Part shown: positions 1 to 5,894 of the stretch, piece by piece
Numbering within the stretch: the first letter of the stretch is position 1
Layout of the letters: every line of letters begins with the position of its first letter
NCBI GenBank assembly: GCA_046729255.1
Contig: JBKPGF010000100.1
Location: 1-14,581 of the forward strand
Direction: 5' to 3'
Length of the DNA stretch: 14,581 nt
Origin: PALSA-612 sp046729255
GTDB lineage: Bacteria > Actinomycetota > Thermoleophilia > Gaiellales > Gaiellaceae
Position numbers and translations under genes: made by a program
Notes under the pieces: model-generated
The model's input: only the letters and a program-made list of their open reading frames with translations
The model's database searches: none
What the model was told of the DNA's origin: nothing

Positions 1-51
1 GAAGGTCTCACCGCCGAGGTCGAAGGCCATTACAAGGTTGAGCTAGGCTGA
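1..51 (+). CDS. C-terminal end of an unidentified protein (partial)
   Basis: Frame 1 is open from the window edge to a TGA at 49-51 and gives the tail EGLTAEVEGHYKVELG. That is too short to assign a family. It is called because the next gene starts 5 nt after this stop and its putative -10 box (44-49) overlaps the last codons, an arrangement seen at other junctions in this window. It could also be a chance open frame. Confidence 0.4.
   Translation, partial: EGLTAEVEGHYKVELG
44..49 (+). promoter_or_regulatory. Leaderless-type -10 box TAGGCT
   Basis: TAGGCT lies 7 nt upstream of the ATG at 57, so transcription would begin at or next to the start codon. No Shine-Dalgarno sequence is present between them. 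The same hexamer precedes the genes at 5895 and 7275. Confidence 0.5.
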
Positions 52-56
52 GTCGG

Positions 57-356
57 ATGGAAGGGAGTGGCGGCTTCGGATTTCCACTCGGAGGGGATCC
101 CGAGGACCTCCTTCGTGGTCTCCGCGAATTCGCCGAGCGACAGGCCGAGTCCGTGGCCGATGCCCAGCGCGAGCAGTTCGCGACGCTCACGCTGAACACC
201 GCCGTCGATCTCACGGCGGCGGCGCTCGGGCAGATCGAGACGACGGGCAACGTCGACGAGCAGGCGATCGCGCTGCGCGATGCTATGCGCGTGCTCTTCC
301 CGGAAGCGGTCGCGCTCGTGAGCGCAGCCCGCCAGGGCTTCATGCGCGAGACGTAG
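57..356 (+). CDS. Hypothetical small helical protein, 99 aa
   Basis: I do not recognise a family. The N-terminus is Gly-rich (GGFGFPLGG, residues about 5-13). The rest is Ala/Glu/Arg-rich and predicted mostly alpha-helical, with heptad-like stretches around residues 16-60 and 65-95. There is no signal peptide, Cys or obvious catalytic motif, so it looks like a small cytoplasmic protein. The ATG at 57 is supported by the TAGGCT box exactly 7 nt upstream. The opposite-strand open frame over the same bases has the Ser/Arg/Pro-rich composition typical of a GC-rich shadow. Only 117 nt separate it from the downstream cold-shock gene. Confidence 0.7.
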   Translation: MEGSGGFGFPLGGDPEDLLRGLREFAERQAESVADAQREQFATLTLNTAVDLTAAALGQIETTGNVDEQAIALRDAMRVLFPEAVALVSAARQGFMRET

Positions 357-454
357 CGTCCGCTGCCGGCGACGTCACGGACGTCAGGTACCCTTCGATC
401 ACTAGAGCGCGTACCGGTTGCGGGTCGTCCGCCTCCCCTACCCGTTCATGAGTG

Positions 455-461
455 ACGGAGG
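455..461 (+). promoter_or_regulatory. Ribosome binding site of the cold-shock gene
   Basis: ACGGAGG lies 12 nt before the ATG at 474, with a G-run and T-run (GTTTTTT) between. The site favours the ATG at 474 over an in-frame GTG at 465. This gene is therefore translated from a leadered mRNA, unlike many neighbours. Confidence 0.6.
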
Positions 462-473
462 GGGGTGTTTTTT

Positions 474-695
474 ATGGCAACTGGGACAGTCAAGTGGTTC
501 AGTGACGCGAAGGGTTACGGCTTCATCACGCCGGACGAGGGAGACAACGACTTCTTCGTGCATCACAGCAACATCAGCGGTAGCGGCTTCAAGACGTTGA
601 CCGAGGGTGCGAAGGTCGAGTTCGATGCCGCCGAAGGGTCGAAGGGCCCGGAGGCGACGAACGTCGTCCAGGTAGTCGCGGCTGACGTCGCGTAA
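474..695 (+). CDS. Cold-shock protein, CspA family, 73 aa
   Basis: A single cold-shock domain (OB fold) that binds single-stranded RNA/DNA and acts as an RNA chaperone in the cytoplasm. The protein begins MATGTVKWFSDAKGYGFI, with the RNP1 motif KGYGFITP at residues 13-20 and RNP2 (DFFVHHS) at 26-32. It closes with the usual GPEATNVV strand. At 73 aa it is close to the normal 65-75 aa, so it is complete. The ATG at 474 is chosen because CSPs normally start three or four residues before TVKWF and because an RBS lies upstream. A hairpin at 707-738 follows, then a 63-aa basic protein on the same strand. Cold-shock genes often have structured 5' leaders; the 117-nt upstream gap could hold one, but I see no strong stem. 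Confidence 0.95.
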   Translation: MATGTVKWFSDAKGYGFITPDEGDNDFFVHHSNISGSGFKTLTEGAKVEFDAAEGSKGPEATNVVQVVAADVA

Positions 696-706
696 GCGTT
701 GGCGAT

Positions 707-738
707 TCGCACCCTGTCCTCCAAGCGGCAGGGTGCGA
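707..738 (+). terminator. Hairpin after the cold-shock gene
   Basis: A perfect 10-bp inverted repeat: TCGCACCCTG (707-716) and CAGGGTGCGA (729-738) with a 12-nt loop. It starts 11 nt after the csp stop codon. No U-tract follows, so it may be a weak terminator, an attenuator, or a 3' stabilising/processing stem that lowers expression of the next gene. Confidence 0.6.
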
Positions 739-779
739 TTGTCCGTCCAATCACCACTCGGGCGAGAGAAAGGAGCCTT

Positions 780-971
780 ATGGGGTCGAGCTCGAAGAGA
801 CAGCAGACACAAGCAAAGCGGGCGCGAGAACAGGCGCTGAGGGAACGGCGCGAACGGAAGCGGGAGAAAAGAGCTGCCCGGCGCGGTAGACCGTTGCCGG
901 GAGAGGGGGGCACGAACACTGAAACGAGCGAGAACGTCGAGCGTGGCGCCGATGCGCACCTCGACGCGTAG
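780..971 (+). CDS. Small, highly basic protein, 63 aa
   Basis: Function unknown. Residues 5-42 are almost all Lys, Arg, Gln, Glu and Ala (for example KRQQTQAKRAREQALRERRE), predicted to form one long charged helix; the tail (about 43-63) is acidic/polar and probably disordered. This composition is typical of small nucleic-acid or ribosome-associated proteins, but that role is inference. The ATG at 780 is preceded by AAAGGAG (769-775) with a 4-nt gap, the clearest Shine-Dalgarno in this part of the window, which rules out a longer reading from 699. It lies 84 nt after csp with a hairpin between, so it may be expressed by read-through from csp. Confidence 0.75.
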   Translation: MGSSSKRQQTQAKRAREQALRERRERKREKRAARRGRPLPGEGGTNTETSENVERGADAHLDA

Positions 972-1308
972 AGCCGCCGGGTCGCCCCGACGGCCTGCGT
1001 ACTGCCCGCTCTGCGGTCAACCGCGAACGGAAGTGTCCGCCAGCGCGGTTCGAGCTATGCGGGACGCGCTCTGTCCGGGCCGCTGCGCGACCGGCTGGGA
1101 GGCGCTGACGATCCTCCGCCTGCGTGAGTCGGAGAGCGAGCAGCTCGCTGCCCGCCGCCGGGACGAGTACGAGGGGCAGCTGCCACGCGTGCCGTCGCTG
1201 TCCGAGCTTCTGCTCTTCCGCTGGCGCGCGGGCGACTGGGGAGTCGAGCCCGAGGAACTGCTCGAGCAGATCCGAGGCGACGGGAGTGCCCGAGCTCCCT
1301 CAAGCTAG
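943..1308 (+). CDS. Hypothetical protein with paired-Cys (zinc-ribbon-like) motifs, about 120 aa
   Basis: Not recognised. Residues 21-24 are CPLC followed by Gly, and residues 44-48 are CPGRC, so four cysteines about 20 residues apart could form a zinc site. The remainder is helical and acidic (PSLSELLLFRW, then WGVEPEELLEQI). The start is uncertain: GTG 943 and ATG 952 are both in frame and both lie inside the end of the basic-protein gene (overlap 20-29 nt), implying coupled translation. The tail overlaps the tail of the convergent reductase gene by 9 nt. The protein-like composition and Cys motifs argue that it is real despite antisense open frames. Confidence 0.65.
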   Translation: MAPMRTSTRRAAGSPRRPAYCPLCGQPRTEVSASAVRAMRDALCPGRCATGWEALTILRLRESESEQLAARRRDEYEGQLPRVPSLSELLLFRWRAGDWGVEPEELLEQIRGDGSARAPSS

Positions 1309-2037
1309 GAGCGAGTAGCCGCCGTCGACGATGACGGTCTGGCCGCGGATCATCTCCGCGTCGGGCGAGCAGAGGAAACAGACCGCGCCGGCGATGTCAC
1401 CCGGCTCGACGAGACGTCCGGCGGGCGTGCGCTGGAGCGACCAGGACAGCATCTGCTCGCGGTTCGGGAAAGCGTCCAGCGCGTCTGTCTCCACGACGCC
1501 TGCCGACACGGCGTTCACACGGATACCGCGCGGAGCGAGCTCGACCGCGAGATGGCGAACGATCGACTCGAGCGCTGCCTTCGACGCGCCTACGAGCACG
1601 TAGTTCTCGAGCACCCGCTGGGCACCAAGGCTGGACAGCGCGACGATCGACGATCCGGCGGGCATCGCGGGTATGGCCACCCGCGCGAGCGCGATGAGCG
1701 CGCGGGCGTTCGCGCTCATCGTCCAGTCGAAGTGCTTGTCCTCCGTCTCGATCGCGGGACGCGCGACACCGGTGGCGGCGTTGTGCACGAGCACGTCCAG
1801 GGGACCCAGATCGGCAACCTGCTCGAGGACCTTGCGCGACGACACGTTGCCCCGGACGAGCACGACCTCGGCGCCGAGACCCTCGACTTCCGCAGCAGCC
1901 TCCTCCGCAGCCCGGTCGTTGCGCATATAGCCGATGGCGACCCGCGCTGCTCCGAGCTCCGCGAAGCGGCGCCCGATCTCGCGTCCGATGCCCCGCGACC
2001 CGCCCGTCACGAGGACGGACGCTCCGTCGAATCTCAT
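1300..2037 (-). CDS. fabL: Enoyl-[ACP] reductase III, FabL type (SDR family), 245 aa
   Basis: Likely an NADPH-dependent reductase of trans-2-enoyl-ACP, the last step of each fatty-acid elongation cycle. The nucleotide-binding motif TGGSRGIG is at residues 11-18 and NAATG at 86-90. The catalytic pair is Tyr146-(x)6-Lys153 in ENYVLVGASK. This wider spacing, rather than the YxxxK of ordinary SDRs, is the hallmark of the FabI/FabL group. From memory, Bacillus subtilis FabL has closely matching blocks: DWTM, SSLG..R.LENY, TDAL..FPNRE, TPAGR.VE, and MIRGQT.IVDGG.SLL. Length is normal. Its ATG overlaps the stop of the 93-aa upstream gene (ATGA, 2034-2037), so translation is coupled. A generic SDR oxidoreductase is the alternative. 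Confidence 0.85.
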   Translation of the reverse strand: MRFDGASVLVTGGSRGIGREIGRRFAELGAARVAIGYMRNDRAAEEAAAEVEGLGAEVVLVRGNVSSRKVLEQVADLGPLDVLVHNAATGVARPAIETEDKHFDWTMSANARALIALARVAIPAMPAGSSIVALSSLGAQRVLENYVLVGASKAALESIVRHLAVELAPRGIRVNAVSAGVVETDALDAFPNREQMLSWSLQRTPAGRLVEPGDIAGAVCFLCSPDAEMIRGQTVIVDGGYSLLA

Positions 2038-2315
2038 TTCCGGCGCTTAGGCAACGGCTCTGAAGCAGGCGCAGTGCTGGGGATCTCGTCCCAGCCGATC
2101 CGGCTGCGCGGCTCCGGCTCGCCTTCCTGGGCCTTCGAGGAGGCATGGCCGAGGCTGTCGAGCAGCTCCATCTTCTCCTCGCCGTAGCGGCGTGTCGGAT
2201 GGTCGGAGGGGAGCGACTGGATTAGCTCGAAGACCCGTGCGCGGAGCTGGTACGCGAAGTGCGGCGTCGCCGCACCGACGAGCCGATCGATCTCCTGGAC
2301 GGTTGCGTCGGCCAC
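2034..2315 (-). CDS. Small conserved-looking protein coupled to fabL, 93 aa
   Basis: Function unknown. The N-terminal two thirds are compact and helical (ATVQEIDRLV, HFAYQLRARVFELI, RYGEEKMELLDSLG); the last 25-30 residues are Pro/Ser/Arg-rich and probably disordered. No membrane segment, Cys or catalytic motif is visible. An ATG at 2345 would add 10 basic residues, but the GTG at 2315 is preferred because a TAGATT box (minus strand, 2323-2328) sits exactly 7 nt upstream, as at other genes here. Its stop codon overlaps the fabL start in an ATGA. It is probably the first gene of a two-gene operon, with a role tied to the reductase or simply co-expressed with it. Confidence 0.75.
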   Translation of the reverse strand: MADATVQEIDRLVGAATPHFAYQLRARVFELIQSLPSDHPTRRYGEEKMELLDSLGHASSKAQEGEPEPRSRIGWDEIPSTAPASEPLPKRRK

Positions 2316-2322
2316 GCTCCGC

Positions 2323-2328
2323 AATCTA
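2323..2328 (-). promoter_or_regulatory. Leaderless-type -10 box TAGATT
   Basis: On the minus strand TAGATT is followed by 7 nt and the GTG at 2315. It decides that start over the upstream ATG at 2345. It lies back to back with the box for the divergent transporter (2345-2350). Confidence 0.5.
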
Positions 2329-2344
2329 GTCGACTTTGCGCGCA

Positions 2345-2350
2345 TAGGGT
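2345..2350 (+). promoter_or_regulatory. Leaderless-type -10 box TAGGGT
   Basis: TAGGGT lies 6 nt before the GTG at 2357, with no Shine-Dalgarno between. Together with 2323-2328 it forms a compact divergent promoter region of 41 bp between the two start codons. Confidence 0.45.
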
Positions 2351-2356
2351 TGGACA

Positions 2357-3250
2357 GTGCGGCGGCTGACCTCGACGGACGGGACGCTGCTGCTCACCGT
2401 CGTCATCTGGTCGCTGAACATCACGGTGACGAAGTACATCCTCGAGCACGGCTTCCAGCCGCTCGCGTACGCGGCCGTCCGCTACGGCTTCGCGACCGCG
2501 ATCTTCCTCATGCTCACGCTCGTGCTCGAACGGAGCCTCCGCATCGGCGGGCCTGCACACCTGCGGCACGTCGGCGCCGCAGCCTTCGCGCTCTTCCTCA
2601 ACCAGATTTGCTTCGTGTACGCGCTCAAGCTGACGACCGCGACGACGGTCGCGCTGATCCTCGGCACGATGCCGGTCTTCGCGGCGCTCATGGCCCGGCA
2701 CGCAGGCGTGGAGAGGGCGACGAGACACTTCTGGCTCGGCGCCGGCGTGTCATTCGGCGGCGTCGCGCTCGTCGCCGCCGGCTCGGGAGGAGACGTGTCC
2801 GGAGACCTCGCCGGGATCCTTATCGCCGTCGGCATCTCGGCCACCTGGGCGGCGTACTCGGTCGCGATCGCGCCGCTCATGCGCATGTACTCGCCGTTTC
2901 GCATTAGCGCCGTCGTTCTGTCCCTAATGTCGCTGGCGCTGATCGCGATCGCGAGTCCGCAGATCGCTGACCAGGAGCTCGACCTAGGCTGGCGGGTATG
3001 GCTGAGCTTCGCATTTGCCGTCGTCGGGCCGCTCGTGCTGACGAACGTCCTCTGGTTCAGGGCCGTGCATCATGTCGGGCCGTCTCGGGCCTCGCTCTTC
3101 GCGAACCTCCAGCCGTTCCTCGCTGCGCTGTTCGCTCTCATCCTGCTCTCGGAACCGTTCTCGGCCTGGCAGATCGCGGGCGGGGCACTGATCGGAGCGG
3201 GCATCCTGCTCGCGGGACGCGCCGAGACGGTTGCAGCGCCACCGGAGTAG
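2357..3250 (+). CDS. EamA/DMT-family membrane transporter, 297 aa
   Basis: A member of the drug/metabolite transporter superfamily with two EamA repeats, probably an exporter of an amino acid or metabolite across the inner membrane; the substrate cannot be read from the sequence. About ten hydrophobic segments can be traced, roughly at residues 9-27, 37-56, 72-90, 94-112, 125-142, 151-170, 183-200, 213-232, 245-264 and 271-287. Repeat 1 contains a typical WSLNITVTKYIL opening, and repeat 2 ends LSEPFSAWQIAGGALIGAGI, a classic EamA C-terminal signature. Length (about 300 aa) is normal. GTG 2357 is supported by the TAGGGT box. The stop codon (TAG 3248-3250) forms the start of the next gene's putative -10 box. 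Confidence 0.92.
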   Translation: MRRLTSTDGTLLLTVVIWSLNITVTKYILEHGFQPLAYAAVRYGFATAIFLMLTLVLERSLRIGGPAHLRHVGAAAFALFLNQICFVYALKLTTATTVALILGTMPVFAALMARHAGVERATRHFWLGAGVSFGGVALVAAGSGGDVSGDLAGILIAVGISATWAAYSVAIAPLMRMYSPFRISAVVLSLMSLALIAIASPQIADQELDLGWRVWLSFAFAVVGPLVLTNVLWFRAVHHVGPSRASLFANLQPFLAALFALILLSEPFSAWQIAGGALIGAGILLAGRAETVAAPPE

Positions 3251-3253
3251 AGT
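3248..3253 (+). promoter_or_regulatory. Leaderless-type -10 box TAGAGT
   Basis: TAGAGT overlaps the stop codon of the EamA gene and is followed by 7 nt and the GTG at 3261. It supports GTG 3261 as the start of the dioxygenase, rather than an in-frame start within the transporter gene. Confidence 0.5.
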
Positions 3254-3260
3254 TACGCGC

Positions 3261-4361
3261 GTGGCGCACGACGATTTCATGCCCATCGAGGGCTGGGACC
3301 ACGTCGAGCTCTGGGTCGGGAACGCGAAGCAGGCCGCCCACTTCTACGAGCGCGCGCTCGGGTTCACGCCGGTCGCGTACGCCGGGCCGGAGACGGGCGT
3401 TCGTGATCGCGCGTCGTACATGGTTCGGCAGGGCCACATTCGCTTCGTCGTCACGAGCGGTCTCCGCGCCGACAGCGAGATCGCCCGCTTCTGCCATGCC
3501 CACGGCGACGGCGTGAAGGACGTCGCGCTGACGGTCCCGAACGCGACCGAGGCGTACCGCCAGGCGGTGCAGCGCGGCGGGGTGGCCGTCCACGAGCCGC
3601 ACTGGGTGGAGGACGAGCACGGACGCGTCGAGCTCGCCTCCATCGGGACGTACGGCGAGACGGTGCACACCTTCGTGAACCGCTCGGACTACTCGGGTCC
3701 CTATCTTCCCGGCTACGTGGCGACGGCCGACAACGGGGCGGTTGGCCAGGGGGTCGGGCTGCGCGCGATCGACCACGTCGTCGGGAACGTCGAGCTCGGT
3801 CGCATGAACCACTGGGTCGAGTACTACGAGAAGACCATGGGCATGACGGAGATGATCCACTTCTCCGACGAGGACATCTCCACCGAGTACTCGGCGCTCA
3901 TGTCGAAGGTGATGACGGGCGGCCACGGGAAGATCAAGTTCCCCATCAACGAGCCGGCGGAGGGCCGCCGCAAGAGCCAGATCGAGGAGTACCTCGACTT
4001 CTTCGGCGGGCCGGGCGTCCAGCACATCGCGCTGCTGTCGGCGGACATCGTCGCCACCGTCGACGAGCTCCGCAGCCGCGGATTGCGCTTCCTCGACACG
4101 CCCGACACGTACTACGACGAGGCGGAGTCGCGCGTGGGGGAGATCGACGAGAGCTGGGCGGACGTCCGGCGCCTCAGGATCCTCGCTGACCGCGACGACG
4201 ACGGCTATCTCCTGCAGATCTTCTCGAAGCCGGCGCAGGACCGGCCGACGATGTTCTTCGAGGTCATCGAGCGGCACGGCGCACAAGGCTTCGGGCAGGG
4301 GAACTTCAAGGCGCTGTTCGAGGCGATCGAGCGCGAGCAGGCGCTCCGGGGCAACCTCTAG
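3261..4361 (+). CDS. hppD: 4-hydroxyphenylpyruvate dioxygenase, 366 aa
   Basis: A non-haem Fe(II) enzyme that converts 4-hydroxyphenylpyruvate and O2 to homogentisate and CO2, the second step of tyrosine catabolism. It has two vicinal-oxygen-chelate domains: residues about 10-150 (GWDHVELWVGN, then GETVHTFV) and 165-355. The iron triad is visible: His172 in AIDHVVGNV, His255 in GVQHIALLS and Glu334 in TMFFEVIERHGAQGFGQGNF. The GFGQGNFKALFEAIEREQ C-terminal block is diagnostic and forms the active-site helix. Length is normal for bacterial HPPD (about 350-400 aa). The start at GTG 3261 follows the TAGAGT box; earlier in-frame codons lie inside the upstream gene. The cyclase fusion follows after 13 nt and may be co-transcribed. 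Hydroxymandelate synthase is a related alternative, but the context favours HPPD. Confidence 0.96.
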   Translation: MAHDDFMPIEGWDHVELWVGNAKQAAHFYERALGFTPVAYAGPETGVRDRASYMVRQGHIRFVVTSGLRADSEIARFCHAHGDGVKDVALTVPNATEAYRQAVQRGGVAVHEPHWVEDEHGRVELASIGTYGETVHTFVNRSDYSGPYLPGYVATADNGAVGQGVGLRAIDHVVGNVELGRMNHWVEYYEKTMGMTEMIHFSDEDISTEYSALMSKVMTGGHGKIKFPINEPAEGRRKSQIEEYLDFFGGPGVQHIALLSADIVATVDELRSRGLRFLDTPDTYYDEAESRVGEIDESWADVRRLRILADRDDDGYLLQIFSKPAQDRPTMFFEVIERHGAQGFGQGNFKALFEAIEREQALRGNL

Positions 4362-4374
4362 CCAGACGCAGCTG

Positions 4375-5700
4375 TTGGCACTGGCGGAGACGCAGTACGT
4401 CCGCAGCGGGGACGCGGACATTGCCTACCAGGTAATCGGGGACGGTCCCCGCGACGTCGTCTTCAGCCTCGACTGGGGCACCCATCTCGAGGCGGTCGCC
4501 GAGCGGCCGGAGATGAGCGACTTCGTACGGGCCCTCGTCCGTTTCGCGCGGGTGCTGTTCTTCGACATGCGCGGTGTCGGCATGTCGAGCTCGGTGGCTG
4601 ACGGTGTCCCCATCGAATCGTGGATGGACGACCTATTCGCCGTCATGGATGCCGTCGGGTCGGAGAAGGCGACGCTCATCGCGCACGGTCAGGCGACGCA
4701 GATGGCGGTCATGGCCGCGGCAACCCATCCGCAGCGCGTGACATCGCTCGTCCTCATCAACGGCTTCGCTCGGTTCAGACGGGCTGACGACTACGCCGCC
4801 GGCATGCCGGCCAGTGTTCAGAAGATCTACGTCGACACGATCGAGGCGCAGTGGGGCAAGGGGACCCTGTCGTCGTTCCTCGGGCCCTCCGTCTGGGAAC
4901 GCCCGGGAGTCGTCGAGTGGTGGGGGCGCGTCGAGCGCTACTCCGCGAGCCCGCGGCTCGCCCGCGCGCGGGCGGAGGCGATGTCGGACGTCGACGTTCG
5001 CGAGCTCCTGCCGCTCGTGGACGTGCCGACGCTCGTCGTCCACAGCCGCGACAACGAGTACGTGCGCGTCGGCCATGGGCGCTACCTCGCCCAGCACATC
5101 ACCGGCGCCACGCTCCTCGAGCGTGACGCCGCAGACCATTGGCCTCTCGCCGAGCCAGACCTCGTTGGGGCGATCGAGCAGTTCGTCACGGGACAGCGAA
5201 GTGGCATGCCGGACGCAGATCGCGTCCTCGCAACCGTCCTGTTCCTGGACGTCGTGGGCTCGACGGAGCGGGCGAGCGAGTTGGGCGACCAGAGTTGGCG
5301 GCTCGCGCTCGACCTCTTCGAGCGCAAAGTGCGCGAAGGACTTGCGCTGTTCGCCGGCGACCTCACGAGTACGGCCGGCGACGGGATCCTCGCGACGTTC
5401 GAAGGCCCGGCACGCGCGATTCGCTGTGCGTGGCACATTCGCGACGAGCTCACCCGCAACGGGCTCGAGGTGCGCAGCGGGTTGCACACGGGCGAGGTGA
5501 CGAAGAGGGGCGACGACGTCGCCGGCATCGCCGTGCACATCGGCGCGCGCGTCTCGGCTCTTGCGGATCCCGGCGAAGTCCTTGTCACGCGGACGGTGCG
5601 CGACCTCGTGGCGGGCTCCGGGATCTCGTTCGAGGAACGCGGCGAGCACGAGCTCAAGGGCGTGCCCGACCGTTGGACGCTCTACGCCGCGGTGCGCTGA
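4375..5700 (+). CDS. Alpha/beta-hydrolase-like domain fused to a class III nucleotide cyclase, 441 aa
   Basis: Probably a cytoplasmic signalling protein that makes a cyclic nucleotide under control of an N-terminal sensor-like domain. Residues 1-272 have the alpha/beta-hydrolase fold: strand VVFSLDWG, FFDMRGVGMSS, and a late DHWPL with His255 in the catalytic-His position. The nucleophile elbow reads HGQATQ, so Ala107 replaces the expected Ser and the domain may be inactive. Residues 283-440 are the cyclase: metal Asp292 (LFLDVVGST) and Asp336 (TAGDGILATF), Asp381, and Arg392 in HIGARVSAL. The usual purine-contacting Lys position is Ser332. The TTG at 4375 is the only reasonable start before the conserved YVRSGDADIAYQV block; no RBS or leaderless box is seen, so coupling to hppD (13 nt upstream) is likely. 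Confidence 0.9.
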   Translation: MALAETQYVRSGDADIAYQVIGDGPRDVVFSLDWGTHLEAVAERPEMSDFVRALVRFARVLFFDMRGVGMSSSVADGVPIESWMDDLFAVMDAVGSEKATLIAHGQATQMAVMAAATHPQRVTSLVLINGFARFRRADDYAAGMPASVQKIYVDTIEAQWGKGTLSSFLGPSVWERPGVVEWWGRVERYSASPRLARARAEAMSDVDVRELLPLVDVPTLVVHSRDNEYVRVGHGRYLAQHITGATLLERDAADHWPLAEPDLVGAIEQFVTGQRSGMPDADRVLATVLFLDVVGSTERASELGDQSWRLALDLFERKVREGLALFAGDLTSTAGDGILATFEGPARAIRCAWHIRDELTRNGLEVRSGLHTGEVTKRGDDVAGIAVHIGARVSALADPGEVLVTRTVRDLVAGSGISFEERGEHELKGVPDRWTLYAAVR

Positions 5701-5706
5701 GTCAAG

Positions 5707-5853
5707 CTACGAAGCGGCTGCGAGCAGCGCTTCGCCCTCACGGATGTACCGCGTTGCGCGAACTGACCGCCAAAACGCGAGTGAGCGCTGAAGCTCGTCG
5801 TCGGGCTCGGAACGGCGGCCGTTCTCGTGACCACAGGCGGGGCAGGTGTCCAC
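5707..5853 (-). CDS. 48-aa zinc-knuckle mini-protein
   Basis: A short gene in the gap between the cyclase and the transporter. It starts at GTG 5853 and ends at TAG (5707-5709). It begins M-D-T-CPACGHENGRR, a single CxxCGxxN knuckle typical of zinc-ribbon proteins, then a charged helix (SEPDDELQRSLAFWRSVRAT) and RYIREGEALLAAAS. Support: a TATCCT box 6 nt upstream of the GTG, a protein-like composition, and a position that exactly fills the 194-nt gap (6 nt from the convergent cyclase stop, 41 nt from the divergent transporter start). One CxxC pair could bind zinc as a dimer. Function unknown; a link to metal handling with the neighbouring CDF transporter is inference only. Confidence 0.65.
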   Translation of the reverse strand: MDTCPACGHENGRRSEPDDELQRSLAFWRSVRATRYIREGEALLAAAS

Positions 5854-5859
5854 GGCCGG

Positions 5860-5865
5860 AGGATA
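5860..5865 (-). promoter_or_regulatory. Leaderless-type -10 box TATCCT
   Basis: On the minus strand TATCCT is followed by 6 nt and the GTG at 5853 of the zinc-knuckle gene. The same TATCCT hexamer is used for the DUF72 gene (12867-12872). Confidence 0.45.
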
Positions 5866-5881
5866 GGACGTGCGGCGGCTC

Positions 5882-5887
5882 TAGGCT
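5882..5887 (+). promoter_or_regulatory. Leaderless-type -10 box TAGGCT
   Basis: TAGGCT is followed by 7 nt and the GTG at 5895. It fixes the start of the transporter, whose frame is otherwise open far upstream through the antisense-rich 3' part of the cyclase gene. Confidence 0.5.
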
Positions 5888-5894
5888 TCCCGGC

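Noticed and set aside
2316..2345. ATG 2345 as start of the fabL-coupled protein
   Set aside because: It adds ten basic residues, has no RBS, and would put the start codon inside the transporter's -10 box; GTG 2315 has a TAGATT box at 7 nt.
2222..2728. 168-codon minus-strand frame across the divergent promoter
   Set aside because: It runs through the divergent promoter region and antisense to the EamA gene; the product is low-complexity Arg/Glu/Asp-rich.
3138..4421. 427-codon minus-strand open frame
   Set aside because: Antisense to HPPD, with low-complexity Val/Arg/Asp/Leu composition and no recognisable domain.
4633..5649. 338-codon minus-strand open frame
   Set aside because: Antisense to the hydrolase-cyclase fusion, with shadow-like composition.
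5139..5894. Upstream extension of the CDF transporter frame to 705 codons
   Set aside because: The extension is Arg-rich, overlaps the cyclase gene out of frame, and the leaderless box and family length support GTG 5895.
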